Shown: piece by piece, positions 23,845 through 32,566 of the stretch | How positions within the stretch are numbered: the stretch's first letter is position 1 | Layout of the letters: each line of letters begins with the position of its first letter | From: Fuscibacter oryzae | Lineage (GTDB): Bacteria > Pseudomonadota > Alphaproteobacteria > Rhodobacterales > Rhodobacteraceae | Direction of reading: 5' to 3' | Assembly: GCF_016765795.1 (NCBI RefSeq) | Contig: NZ_JAESVP010000009.1 | Coordinates: 1 to 64,000, forward strand | Length of the DNA: 64,000 bases | The notes under the pieces: model-generated | Databases searched by the model: none | What the model saw: the letters and a program-made list of their open reading frames with translations, nothing else | What the model was told of the DNA's origin: nothing | Made by a program: the position numbers and the translations under genes

Positions 23845-26800
23845 ATGACCAATTGCCCGCAGATCCGCAACCGGCTGCTTGCCACAACGGCACTGGCGCT
23901 GGCGTTCTTGTCCCCCGCAACCTCTGCCGGGGCGCAGACATTCGACAATGGCGCAGGTACAAATCTGTGGGGCACAGGGCAGAACTGGAACCCCAATCAA
24001 GTGCCGAACGGCAACAACGACGATGCCGTGATCAACAGCGCGGTCAGCACGGCGGTGGGACTGGGCGGCAACAGCTATACCGTAAACACCCTGACCTTGC
24101 AGGGCACCGGCCTGACGTTGAGCGACGGGACAATCGTGATGGCGGGCAATGGTGCCCAGATTACAATGGGCGGCACCCCGACAGACATCAATTTCATCGA
24201 AACTGCCCTGACCTTCAACACTGCGACGGTGATCGAGGTCAATACTGATACCGATGGGCACGGGCTGGCCCTGGCCGGGGCAACGGGCGGCTCAGGGGCC
24301 ATCACCAAGACCGGCAGCGGCATTCTGCAATTCGGAGGAACGACAACCCACACCGGCGGCATAGACGTTCAGGCGGGGGGTGTGATCGTTGCCAATGGTG
24401 GCGCCGCAGACGCAGTGACCGCTTCGGGTGGCATCGCGCAGATTGATGCGGGAGGCACCGCCGCTTCTTTGACGGTCACAAGCGGCGGCGGAACAAACGA
24501 TGGCCAGATCACTGGCGCATTGAGCGTTACTGGCGGCACGATGACCAACACCGGCGCGGTGGACGGCACCACCACGGTCAGCGGCGGCGCGCTTAACCTG
24601 AATACTGGCAGCAATCTGTCGGATACCAATGGCCTGACGGTAAACGGCGGCGCGTTGAATGTGAATGCCAGCGATGCGGTGGGGCCATTGTCGGGCACGG
24701 GTGGCACGATCACCCTGGCATCCGGCCAGACGCTGACGGTTGACCAATCTGCGGCAGGCACCTTTGGTGGCACATTCAGCGGCGCGGGCAGCCTGTCGAA
24801 AGGCGGGACCGAAACCCTGACGCTGACAGGCAACAGCAGCGGCCAGACCGGCACCATCGCCGTCACCGCCGGGGGCCTTTCCTACACCGGCAGTGGCGCG
24901 ACCGCGGCCAGCTCGGCAGCGATCAGCTCTGGGGCCACCCTGTCGTCGGATGGCGGGGCCTTTGGTGCCGATGGCATCGCCCTGACCGGGGCGGGCGACC
25001 TTGCGCTGACCGGCAATGACGCGATCAGCAACCTGACCGGGTTTACCGGTGACATCGCGCTGACCGGGGCCGACCTGACGCTGGCGGGCAGCGCGACCTA
25101 CAGCGTTGCCGGCGCGATCACGGGCACCGGCGGCGTGGCGGTGAACGGCGCGAACGTGACCTATGGCACCGACCAGACCTATAGCGGTGATACCACCGTG
25201 ACCTCTGGCAGCCTGTCCTTGGGCGCGGGTGTCGGGTTGGGGTCAAGCGATCTGATCGTCAATGGTGGCACGCTGAATCTGGCCAACGGATCACTGGGTA
25301 GCAGCACGGCGCTTGACGTCAACGGCGGCTCGGCGCTGGTGACGGGTGCGGTGACGGCAGGTGGGGTGACGCTGGATGGCGGCACCCTTGGTGGCAGCGG
25401 CACGCTTGGCACCACCACCTTTGCGCAATCGGGTGGCACCTTGTCGTTCGGTGGAACAGTCACGCATTCGGATGCTGCCACGCTGAACGGTGGTACCATC
25501 GCGGGTACACTCAGCGGTGCGGGCGCGACTACGGTGCAGACCGGAACCACCACGGTTTCGGGTCTGATCGACGGTGATGTGACGGTTGCTTCGGGTGGCA
25601 CGCTGCGGATTGCCAGCAGCACGGCGATTGCGGGCACCATCACCACAACCGGATCGGTTGTCAGCTATGCCAACGGGGTGAACGAAGGATCGGCCATCGT
25701 GCTGAACTCCAACTCGACCCAGTTGGAGGTGCTGAGCGGCGATGCAGCAGAACAATCCGGCGCGATCAGCGAAACCGGCGGCACACGGCCCCTGGAAAAG
25801 ATCGGCGCGGGCACGCTGACGCTCTCGGGCACCAACACCTATTCCGGCACCACCACCGTCTCGGGCGGCACGCTGGCCCTGTCGGGCGGGGCGGCGATTG
25901 CCGATGCGGCGGGGGTTCAGACCAGTTCCGGCACCACCCTGCGAATCGACAGCGCAGAGACCATCGGCTCGTTGGCGGGTCTGGGCAGCGTGGTGCTGAA
26001 TGCCGGGCTGACCAGTGGCGGCAATGATGACAGCACGACAGTGGGCGGCGTGATCTCGGGCGCGGGCGGGCTGACCAAAGAGGGCACCGGCACGATGACC
26101 CTGACCGGGGCGAATACCTACAGCGGCGCAACCACGGTGAACGGCGGCACATTGGCGGTGACGGGTTCGGGCACGCTGAGTTCGACCAGCCTGAGCATCG
26201 CCACACTTGGCACCCTGTCCACCGATGGCGGGGCGCTGGCCTCATCTCTGGCGATCAGCAACAGCGGCACGCTGGCGCTGACCGGCGGAGGAGATGAGAG
26301 CATCGCCGAAGTGGATGGTACAGGCGGGATCAGCCTATCTTCGGGGTCGGTTCTGACGCTGAATTCCGGCACCTCGGATATTGGCGGCGGAGTCTCGGGC
26401 GCGGGTGGGCTGAGTGTTGCGGGCGGCACGACCAACCTGAATGCCACCAACACCTTTACCGGAACAGCAACGGTTGCGGGCGGCACGCTGAACCTGAACA
26501 ACGGGGCTGCGATTGCCGATGGCGCGGGGGTTGCAGTCAATTCCGGCACGCTGAATGTGAATGCGGCGGAAACCATCGGCACCCTGTCGGGCACGGGCGG
26601 CACGGTGAACCTGAGTTTCGGCCTGACGGTGGCCGGATCGGGCAGCGGCACCTATGCCGGGACCATCACGGGCGCTGGCGGGCTGACGCGCAGCGGATCG
26701 GGCACGACGACGCTTTCGGGCACCAACACCTATTCCGGCACCACCACGGTTTCGGGCGGCACACTTGCCTTGTCGGGTGGCGCGGCGATTGCCGATACGG

Positions 26801-29166
26801 GCGCGGTCGTGGTGAACGGCGGTACGCTGGATGTGAATGCCGCCGAAACCTTTGCCAGCCTGTCGGGCACGGGCGGTTCGGTGAACCTTGACGGCGATCT
26901 GACGGTGGGTGACGGCACAAGCACCGCCTATGCCGGGGCGATCACCGGCACCGCTACGCTGAACAAGACCGGGGCGGGTACGCTGACGCTTTCCGGCGTG
27001 TCCAGCCATAGCGGCGCGATTGATGTCGAACAGGGCACCCTGCTGCTGACCGGCACGATTTCCTCGACCGATCTGGAGACCTTTGCGGGGGCCGTTCTGG
27101 AAACCGACGGCGGCGCGCTGAGTGCCAGCGCCGACATCACCAACGCAGGCACGCTGCGCATCACCGCCGGGTCGGAAACCGTGTCCAGCGTCAGCGGCGC
27201 GGGTACGCTGGAGTTGAACACCGGGTCGATTGTGCTGTCAGGGGGAACCTCCGCCATCGGGGGCACGATTTCGGGCAGCGGCACCATCACCATCGATGAT
27301 GGTGCCACCGCCACCCTTAGCGCGAACAACGCGGGCTATACGTCACAGGTCACGGTAACCGACGGCACCTTGCAGATCGCCTCGACCGGGGCCTTGGGCG
27401 GGCCGATCAGTGTCAGCAGCGCGGGCCTGCTGCAATTGCAGGGCGGCACGCTGGGTGGTGCGCTGACGAACAGCGGCGATGTCGAAGCGGCGGGCACCAT
27501 AAACGGCAATGTCGATAACCAGTCGGGCGGCACCTTTGCCACCACTGCGGCGCTGAGTTTTGGCGGCACCACATTCCAGAACGCAGGCGATGTGACGGTT
27601 GCTTTGGCCGACATGACAGGGCTTGCCAGCTTTACCAACCTGTCGGGCGGCACCACCACGGTGACCGGGCGCACGCTGGGCAGTCTTAGCTATTCCAACA
27701 ATGCCGGGGCCACGCTGGCGCTGATCGGCGGCACTGTCAGCGGCAATGTCACCAACGCGGGCACGCTGACGGTGGATGGCGCCTCGGTCATCACCGGGTC
27801 ACTGGCAAATGCGGGCACGGTCGATCTGGCCGATGGCGCGACGGGCGACACGCTGACGGCGAATGCGATCAGCGGCATCGGCAGCTATCAGCTTGACCTG
27901 AACCTGTCGGACGGCACCAGCGACCGCATCATCTCGACCAATGCCACGGCCAGCACGATCAACCTCGCGTTCAGCGTCACCGGATCGGGCTATACCAGCC
28001 CGGTAACGGTGTTCAGCGGCGCAGCGGCGGGGGCAACCGTTACTGGCGGCGGCGCGCTGCCCGTGGGCGGACCTGTGCAATATGCGCTGATCCAGAACGG
28101 GTCCGACATTCAGGTGGTGGGCGGGGCGAATCCCGGCATCGGCGGCGTGGCGGCCAGCGCGGCCATGACCCAATCGCTGATCGGCACCATCGTGAACCGG
28201 CCAACCAGCCCCTTCGTCTCGGGCCTTGCGGCCGAGGAAAGCTGCTCGCATGGCGGCTATATCCGGGCGACGGGCGGCAAGGCGGATGTGCATGGCGAAA
28301 GCACTTCGAACGGGCTCACCACGGGCAGCGACATCGGTTCCACTTTCTGGGGCGTGCAGGGCGGCTATGATTTCGGCTGCTTTGACGGGCGGTTCTTCAA
28401 TGGCTGGGATGGCGCGGGCGGCTTGATGCTGGGCCACAACTCCGGCTCGACCGATCAGCTTTTGTTCTCGGACGCCTCCTCGCTGGCCACGGTGACGGGT
28501 GCCTTGGGAACCGAGTTCAGCCAGGATTACGTCGGTCTTTATTTGGCGGGTGCCAAAGATCGCCTCTCGGCCGACCTGCAACTGCGCTATGACCAGACGC
28601 ATTTCGACCTGTCGGAGCAGACCTTCTCGGGCACGCCAATTGGCTTTGACGGGCTGAGCTATTCGACCAAGGCCACCACATTGGGCGCGCGGGTCAACTA
28701 TCGCTTTGACCTGAATGAGGAAAAGGGGCTGAACATTATCCCGACCGCAGGTCTGAACCTGACCACGGTCAGCGGCAACAGCCTGACCCTTGCGGGTGGC
28801 GATGTGCTGGAAATTGACGGCTATACCTCGGTCGTGGGTTTTGTCGGTGCGACGATAACCAAGACCATGATCGCCGAGGACGGCGCGACGGCAAAGGTGG
28901 CCTTCGTTTCGGCCAACTATTATCAGGATTTCGGCGGTGACCGAACGGCCACGTTGTTTTCCGGGGCCGATACGCTGCCGGTTGACGTGACCTCAATCGG
29001 CGGGTTCGGCGAGCTTTCAATTGGCCTGAACTATGTCAAGGTGCTGGACCCGGGGGCCTTTGGCCCGGCCAAGCAGTTCAACGCCTCGATCCGGGCCGAT
29101 GCGCGGCTGGGGTCGAACGTCAGCGGCGCCTATAGCGTGACGGCGCAGGTGCGCCTGTCGTTCTAA
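23845..29166 (+). CDS. Giant autotransporter adhesin (type Va, beta-strand repeat passenger)
   Basis: This 1,773-residue protein has a signal peptide (RLLATTALALAFLSPATSAGA), a passenger of about 1,400 residues made of Gly/Thr/Ser/Asn-rich beta-helix repeats of the autotransporter-associated type (GTLTLSGTNTYSGTTTVSGG units), and a C-terminal beta-barrel (about 1460-1773) ending in RLSF, the aromatic C-terminal residue recognized by the BAM complex. It should be exported to the outer membrane and display a long fibre. Two cysteines sit in the barrel entrance (EESCSHGG, DFGCFDG). The start at 23845 follows AGGAAAAATTC and gives the signal peptide; an upstream ATG at 23797 would add a leader. 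No protease motif is visible; a role in adhesion or biofilm is inferred. Confidence 0.92.
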   Translation: MTNCPQIRNRLLATTALALAFLSPATSAGAQTFDNGAGTNLWGTGQNWNPNQVPNGNNDDAVINSAVSTAVGLGGNSYTVNTLTLQGTGLTLSDGTIVMAGNGAQITMGGTPTDINFIETALTFNTATVIEVNTDTDGHGLALAGATGGSGAITKTGSGILQFGGTTTHTGGIDVQAGGVIVANGGAADAVTASGGIAQIDAGGTAASLTVTSGGGTNDGQITGALSVTGGTMTNTGAVDGTTTVSGGALNLNTGSNLSDTNGLTVNGGALNVNASDAVGPLSGTGGTITLASGQTLTVDQSAAGTFGGTFSGAGSLSKGGTETLTLTGNSSGQTGTIAVTAGGLSYTGSGATAASSAAISSGATLSSDGGAFGADGIALTGAGDLALTGNDAISNLTGFTGDIALTGADLTLAGSATYSVAGAITGTGGVAVNGANVTYGTDQTYSGDTTVTSGSLSLGAGVGLGSSDLIVNGGTLNLANGSLGSSTALDVNGGSALVTGAVTAGGVTLDGGTLGGSGTLGTTTFAQSGGTLSFGGTVTHSDAATLNGGTIAGTLSGAGATTVQTGTTTVSGLIDGDVTVASGGTLRIASSTAIAGTITTTGSVVSYANGVNEGSAIVLNSNSTQLEVLSGDAAEQSGAISETGGTRPLEKIGAGTLTLSGTNTYSGTTTVSGGTLALSGGAAIADAAGVQTSSGTTLRIDSAETIGSLAGLGSVVLNAGLTSGGNDDSTTVGGVISGAGGLTKEGTGTMTLTGANTYSGATTVNGGTLAVTGSGTLSSTSLSIATLGTLSTDGGALASSLAISNSGTLALTGGGDESIAEVDGTGGISLSSGSVLTLNSGTSDIGGGVSGAGGLSVAGGTTNLNATNTFTGTATVAGGTLNLNNGAAIADGAGVAVNSGTLNVNAAETIGTLSGTGGTVNLSFGLTVAGSGSGTYAGTITGAGGLTRSGSGTTTLSGTNTYSGTTTVSGGTLALSGGAAIADTGAVVVNGGTLDVNAAETFASLSGTGGSVNLDGDLTVGDGTSTAYAGAITGTATLNKTGAGTLTLSGVSSHSGAIDVEQGTLLLTGTISSTDLETFAGAVLETDGGALSASADITNAGTLRITAGSETVSSVSGAGTLELNTGSIVLSGGTSAIGGTISGSGTITIDDGATATLSANNAGYTSQVTVTDGTLQIASTGALGGPISVSSAGLLQLQGGTLGGALTNSGDVEAAGTINGNVDNQSGGTFATTAALSFGGTTFQNAGDVTVALADMTGLASFTNLSGGTTTVTGRTLGSLSYSNNAGATLALIGGTVSGNVTNAGTLTVDGASVITGSLANAGTVDLADGATGDTLTANAISGIGSYQLDLNLSDGTSDRIISTNATASTINLAFSVTGSGYTSPVTVFSGAAAGATVTGGGALPVGGPVQYALIQNGSDIQVVGGANPGIGGVAASAAMTQSLIGTIVNRPTSPFVSGLAAEESCSHGGYIRATGGKADVHGESTSNGLTTGSDIGSTFWGVQGGYDFGCFDGRFFNGWDGAGGLMLGHNSGSTDQLLFSDASSLATVTGALGTEFSQDYVGLYLAGAKDRLSADLQLRYDQTHFDLSEQTFSGTPIGFDGLSYSTKATTLGARVNYRFDLNEEKGLNIIPTAGLNLTTVSGNSLTLAGGDVLEIDGYTSVVGFVGATITKTMIAEDGATAKVAFVSANYYQDFGGDRTATLFSGADTLPVDVTSIGGFGELSIGLNYVKVLDPGAFGPAKQFNASIRADARLGSNVSGAYSVTAQVRLSF
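25801..27060 (+). repeat. Array of autotransporter beta-strand repeats in the passenger
   Basis: About 30-residue coding repeats recur with the pattern G-T-L-T-L-S-G-x-N-T-Y-S-G-x-T-T-V-x-G-G-T-L. The units at about 25807-25910 and 26700-26800 encode nearly identical protein (LSGTNTYSGTTTVSGGTLAL, then SGGAAIAD) and share most bases, a sign of recent internal duplication. Further units sit near 26085 and 26450. Confidence 0.8.
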
Positions 29167-29314
29167 GGGCTGGGCCTGAATGTCATAAAACCGGGCTTGA
29201 TCCGGGGCATCGCAAGCCGCAGGATGAAAGGCGCGGCCAAGAAATTGCCCGTTTTGTTTTGTTGATTGGGTTTGTGATTTCGGGCCTTTGGCCATCTGGA
29301 AGATTGAGGGCATT
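29167..29314 (+). promoter_or_regulatory. Probable promoter region of the T6SS operon
   Basis: The 148 bp between the autotransporter stop and tssK include a T/AT-rich run (about 29248-29280, TTTTGTTTTGTTGATTGGG), unusual for this DNA. It is the only sizeable gap before the 26-kb co-oriented T6SS genes, so the main promoter is most likely here. No specific regulator site was recognized. Confidence 0.45.
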
Positions 29315-30652
29315 ATGTCGTGGTTCAGCAAGGTCGCGTGGAAGGAGGGGTTGTTTTTGCAGCCCCACCATCTGCAACAGAACGACCGCTACCTGGAAAA
29401 GCTGGTCGAGGCGCGGTCGCGGCATGTGTCCCCCTATCCTTGGGGCATCGAGGAGATGCGCCTGAACCGCGACCGGCTGCAACAGGGCCGGATCGAACTG
29501 GCGCTGGTGGCAGGCATTTTCCCCGATGGAATGCCGTTTGACGCCCCCGCCGTCAGCCCCCTGCCCCGCGCCATCGAGGTGCCAGAGGGCTCGGACGGCC
29601 AGTTCCTGTGGCTGACCCTGCCCGATCAGGTGATGAACGGGCGCGAAGTGGCGATGGATGCCGAAGTGGATGCCGCGACGCGCTTTGTACTGTCGGCTGA
29701 AACCGTGGCCGATGCCGCCAGCGCGATGCGGATCGAACAACAGATTGAAATCGCCGTGCCCCGGCTGGAGCTGGACATCCGCCAGACGCCCAAGCCCGGC
29801 TATCAATGCCTGAAGATCGGCCGCATCATCGAGGTGCGGGATAATGTGGTCATCATGGATGACGCTTTTCCCCCGCCGCTGCTGACCATCACCGGCCATT
29901 CTGTGGCGCTGGGCTGGCTGGACCGGGTGATCGGCTGGGTGGAAACCAAGCTGGAAAGCCTTGCCCGCTATGCCGCCGACCCATCGGCGGCAGGGGGCTT
30001 GCAGGCGACCGATTACTTCATGCTGCTGGCCCTGAACCGCGAAATCAACGTGCTGCGCCACCTGCGCGCCAGCCGCTATGTTCACCCCGAGCGGCTATAT
30101 GAGGAATTGCTGCGCTTTTCGGGTGAGCTGTGGACCTTTGACCACGACAAACGGCTGGCCCCGCAATACCCGCCCTATGACCATGCCGACCTGAAAGCCT
30201 CGGTTGAACCCGTGGTGCGCGACATTCAGCGGCTTCTTTCCCGCGATGTGGGCCGGGCGACGCGGCTGGAACTGGTTCAGGTGCGCCAGAATTCGTATCT
30301 GGCGCAGGTGCCCGACCGGAACCTGTTCCGCGATGCGACCTTTGTGATCGAGGTGGAAAGTAGCCGCAGCCTGACCGTGGTTGCCCAGCAATTCCCCCTG
30401 CTGTGCAAGGTCGGCCCCAACACCCGCATGGCCGAGATTGTGAACAACAACCTGCCGGGGATCGAGCTGATCCACGCCCCCACCCCGCCGCGCCAGATCC
30501 GCGCCGTGTCACGCAACGTCTATTTCATCATCGAGAAAAACTCGCCCCTGTGGCGAGAGTTTTCCAATGCTCCGGCCATCGGGATGCACTTTGCGGGCGA
30601 CTGGCCCGACCTGAAACTGGAGCTTTGGGCCATCGTCGAGACGCGGGCGTAA
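29315..30652 (+). CDS. tssK: T6SS baseplate protein TssK
   Basis: This 445-residue protein is TssK, the baseplate trimer that links the TssEFG wedge to the membrane complex. It opens with the family hallmark KVAWKEGLFLQPHHLQQND and keeps the C-terminal pattern FFIIEKNSPLWREFSNAPAIG. The start at 29315 gives this standard N terminus; the ATG at 29288 adds nine residues with no support. It is the first gene of the locus and is followed after 10 bp by tssL. Confidence 0.96.
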   Translation: MSWFSKVAWKEGLFLQPHHLQQNDRYLEKLVEARSRHVSPYPWGIEEMRLNRDRLQQGRIELALVAGIFPDGMPFDAPAVSPLPRAIEVPEGSDGQFLWLTLPDQVMNGREVAMDAEVDAATRFVLSAETVADAASAMRIEQQIEIAVPRLELDIRQTPKPGYQCLKIGRIIEVRDNVVIMDDAFPPPLLTITGHSVALGWLDRVIGWVETKLESLARYAADPSAAGGLQATDYFMLLALNREINVLRHLRASRYVHPERLYEELLRFSGELWTFDHDKRLAPQYPPYDHADLKASVEPVVRDIQRLLSRDVGRATRLELVQVRQNSYLAQVPDRNLFRDATFVIEVESSRSLTVVAQQFPLLCKVGPNTRMAEIVNNNLPGIELIHAPTPPRQIRAVSRNVYFIIEKNSPLWREFSNAPAIGMHFAGDWPDLKLELWAIVETRA

Positions 30653-30662
30653 GGGGCCTGTC

Positions 30663-32555
30663 ATGAGCGACAACGACAAGGATAAAACGGTGATCGGCGG
30701 GGCGCTTCCGGGCGGCATGGCACCGATGCCAGGCGCGGGCAAGCCGCAGGCGGCCCCCAACCCGTCGCCCAACCAGCCCACCGTGATCGGCGGGCCGTTG
30801 CCAGGGTTTGGCGCGCAACCCGGACAGGGCGGCTTTGGCGCGCAACCCGGTGGGTTCGGCGGGCAGGCAGGTGGATTTGGCGGGCAACCGTCGCCCGGTT
30901 TTGGCGGGCAGGCACCCGCAGGCGGCGGCGATCCGAATGACCCGTGGGGGGGCGGCGGCGGCGGCTTTGGCACACCGGCCCCGCAGCCCGGTTTTGGCCC
31001 CGGGCCGGGACAGGGCCAAGGCCAGTATCCGGGGCAGCAAGGCGGCGGTTTTGCCCCCGGTGTGGGCCAGGGCAGCCCCGGCTTTGGCGCTGGCGGCGAT
31101 GCCTTTGGCCAGCAAAACCCAAACCAGCGCACCATCATCGGCGGGCCTTTCGCGCCGCAGGACAGCTTTTTCCCCAACCCCTCGACCGCGCAGCCCACCA
31201 ATTATGCAGCCCAAGGGCCAAAGATCGACCTTCGGGTGGCACTGTCGGCCAAGGGTCTTGGCGCGGGCGGGCCGAAATCGCCCATGCTCGCCGCCGCCGC
31301 CAATCTGATGATCCTGTTCGGCCGTCTGCGCACCCAAATGGTCGATATGGACGCCCGCCCCCTGATGGAGCATGTGACGCGCGAGATTGAGGTGTTCGAG
31401 GAGAACTGCCTGAAATCCGGCATCGACGCGCATGAAACGCAGGTGGCGAAATACCTCTTGTGTTCAACCGCCGATGACATCGTGCAGAACATTCCCGGCA
31501 ATGACCGGCATGTCTGGATTCAATATTCCATGACGGTGCGGTTCTTCAACCGCCGCACCTCTGGCGTGGGGTTTTTCCAAGAGGTGGAAAAGGCCCTGCA
31601 GGCCCCCGCCCAGCGCTATCAGCTTCTGGAACTGGCAATGATCTGCCTGTCATTGGGGTTTGAAGGGCAGTATCGCACCGCCCCGAACGGAGCGGTGGAA
31701 CTGGGCCGTATCCGCACGATGATTTACGAAAGCCTGCGGCGGGTGAATGCGCGGCCGGATGAGGATATATCTCCGCGTTGGCAACCCGTTGATGTGGGGC
31801 GGCGGCGGCGGTTTGGCGGCACGCCTTTGTGGGTCATCGGTTCGGTTCTGGGGCTGGGGCTGATGGGGGCCTATTTCGGCCTGTCGATGCTGATTTCCGA
31901 TGAGGGCAGCGTTGTTACCCAGCGCCTCTTGTCGATGCATCCGGTGGGCGAGGTCGGCCTTGTGCGCCCGGCAACGGTGGATTTCGCGCCTTTGGTGGTC
32001 GATCAGGCCTCGGTCGTGGACCCGACGCAATTGGAGCGGCTACGCGCCGCGATGAAAGCTGACATCGACGCGGGCACCGTGGTGGTGGATATGAAGGGCG
32101 ACTTCATCTTTGTCCGCGTGAACAATGCCCTGCTGTTCGCCACCGGCAAGGCCGATACCAAACCCGAATTCGCCGACCTCGCCGCCCGCATCGCCGATGC
32201 CCTGAACAAGGAACCGGGTCCGGTCTTTGTGTTTGGCTATACCGACAATGTTCCGATGAGCGGGCGGGGGCGGTTCAAGAACAACCACGATCTGTCACAG
32301 GCACGCGCGGATTCGGTCAAGGCCGCACTTGAGGCGAAGATCGACGACAAGAGTCGCTTTGTGGTGGAAGGCAAGGCAGAGGCCGACCCGATCGGCGACA
32401 ATGCCACCAAGGACGGGCAGGCGCAGAACCGGCGCGTGGAAATCATGATCAAGCGGCAAGAGACGCTGGCGGCGGTGCAGACCGCCGCTCCAGTAGAACC
32501 TGCCGATGCCAAGCCAGCCGATGCCGGACAGGCAGACGCCGGACAGGCAGACTAG
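30663..32555 (+). CDS. tssL: T6SS inner-membrane protein TssL, long form with OmpA-like domain
   Basis: This 630-residue protein has four parts: a disordered Gly/Pro/Gln-rich cytosolic tail (1-190) with three T-V/I-I-G-G motifs at T9, T40 and T157; a DotU/IcmH cytosolic domain (about 190-375); one membrane span (about 388-408); and a periplasmic OmpA-like peptidoglycan-binding domain (about 480-600; FGYTDNVP, then NRRVEIMI). TssL forms the membrane complex with TssM; no TssJ is seen in the window. The three threonines resemble phosphorylation sites read by FHA domains, and A. tumefaciens TssL is known to be phosphorylated by PpkA and to bind Fha. The OmpA domain may replace a separate wall-anchoring protein. 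Confidence 0.95.
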   Translation: MSDNDKDKTVIGGALPGGMAPMPGAGKPQAAPNPSPNQPTVIGGPLPGFGAQPGQGGFGAQPGGFGGQAGGFGGQPSPGFGGQAPAGGGDPNDPWGGGGGGFGTPAPQPGFGPGPGQGQGQYPGQQGGGFAPGVGQGSPGFGAGGDAFGQQNPNQRTIIGGPFAPQDSFFPNPSTAQPTNYAAQGPKIDLRVALSAKGLGAGGPKSPMLAAAANLMILFGRLRTQMVDMDARPLMEHVTREIEVFEENCLKSGIDAHETQVAKYLLCSTADDIVQNIPGNDRHVWIQYSMTVRFFNRRTSGVGFFQEVEKALQAPAQRYQLLELAMICLSLGFEGQYRTAPNGAVELGRIRTMIYESLRRVNARPDEDISPRWQPVDVGRRRRFGGTPLWVIGSVLGLGLMGAYFGLSMLISDEGSVVTQRLLSMHPVGEVGLVRPATVDFAPLVVDQASVVDPTQLERLRAAMKADIDAGTVVVDMKGDFIFVRVNNALLFATGKADTKPEFADLAARIADALNKEPGPVFVFGYTDNVPMSGRGRFKNNHDLSQARADSVKAALEAKIDDKSRFVVEGKAEADPIGDNATKDGQAQNRRVEIMIKRQETLAAVQTAAPVEPADAKPADAGQADAGQAD

Positions 32556-32566
32556 GGGCGCGCGCG

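Noticed and set aside
24300-27900. Periodic repeats that could be mistaken for a CRISPR array or tandem satellite
   Set aside because: The period is in coding frame, the units vary and they encode beta-strand repeats of one long autotransporter. No conserved spacer pattern is present.
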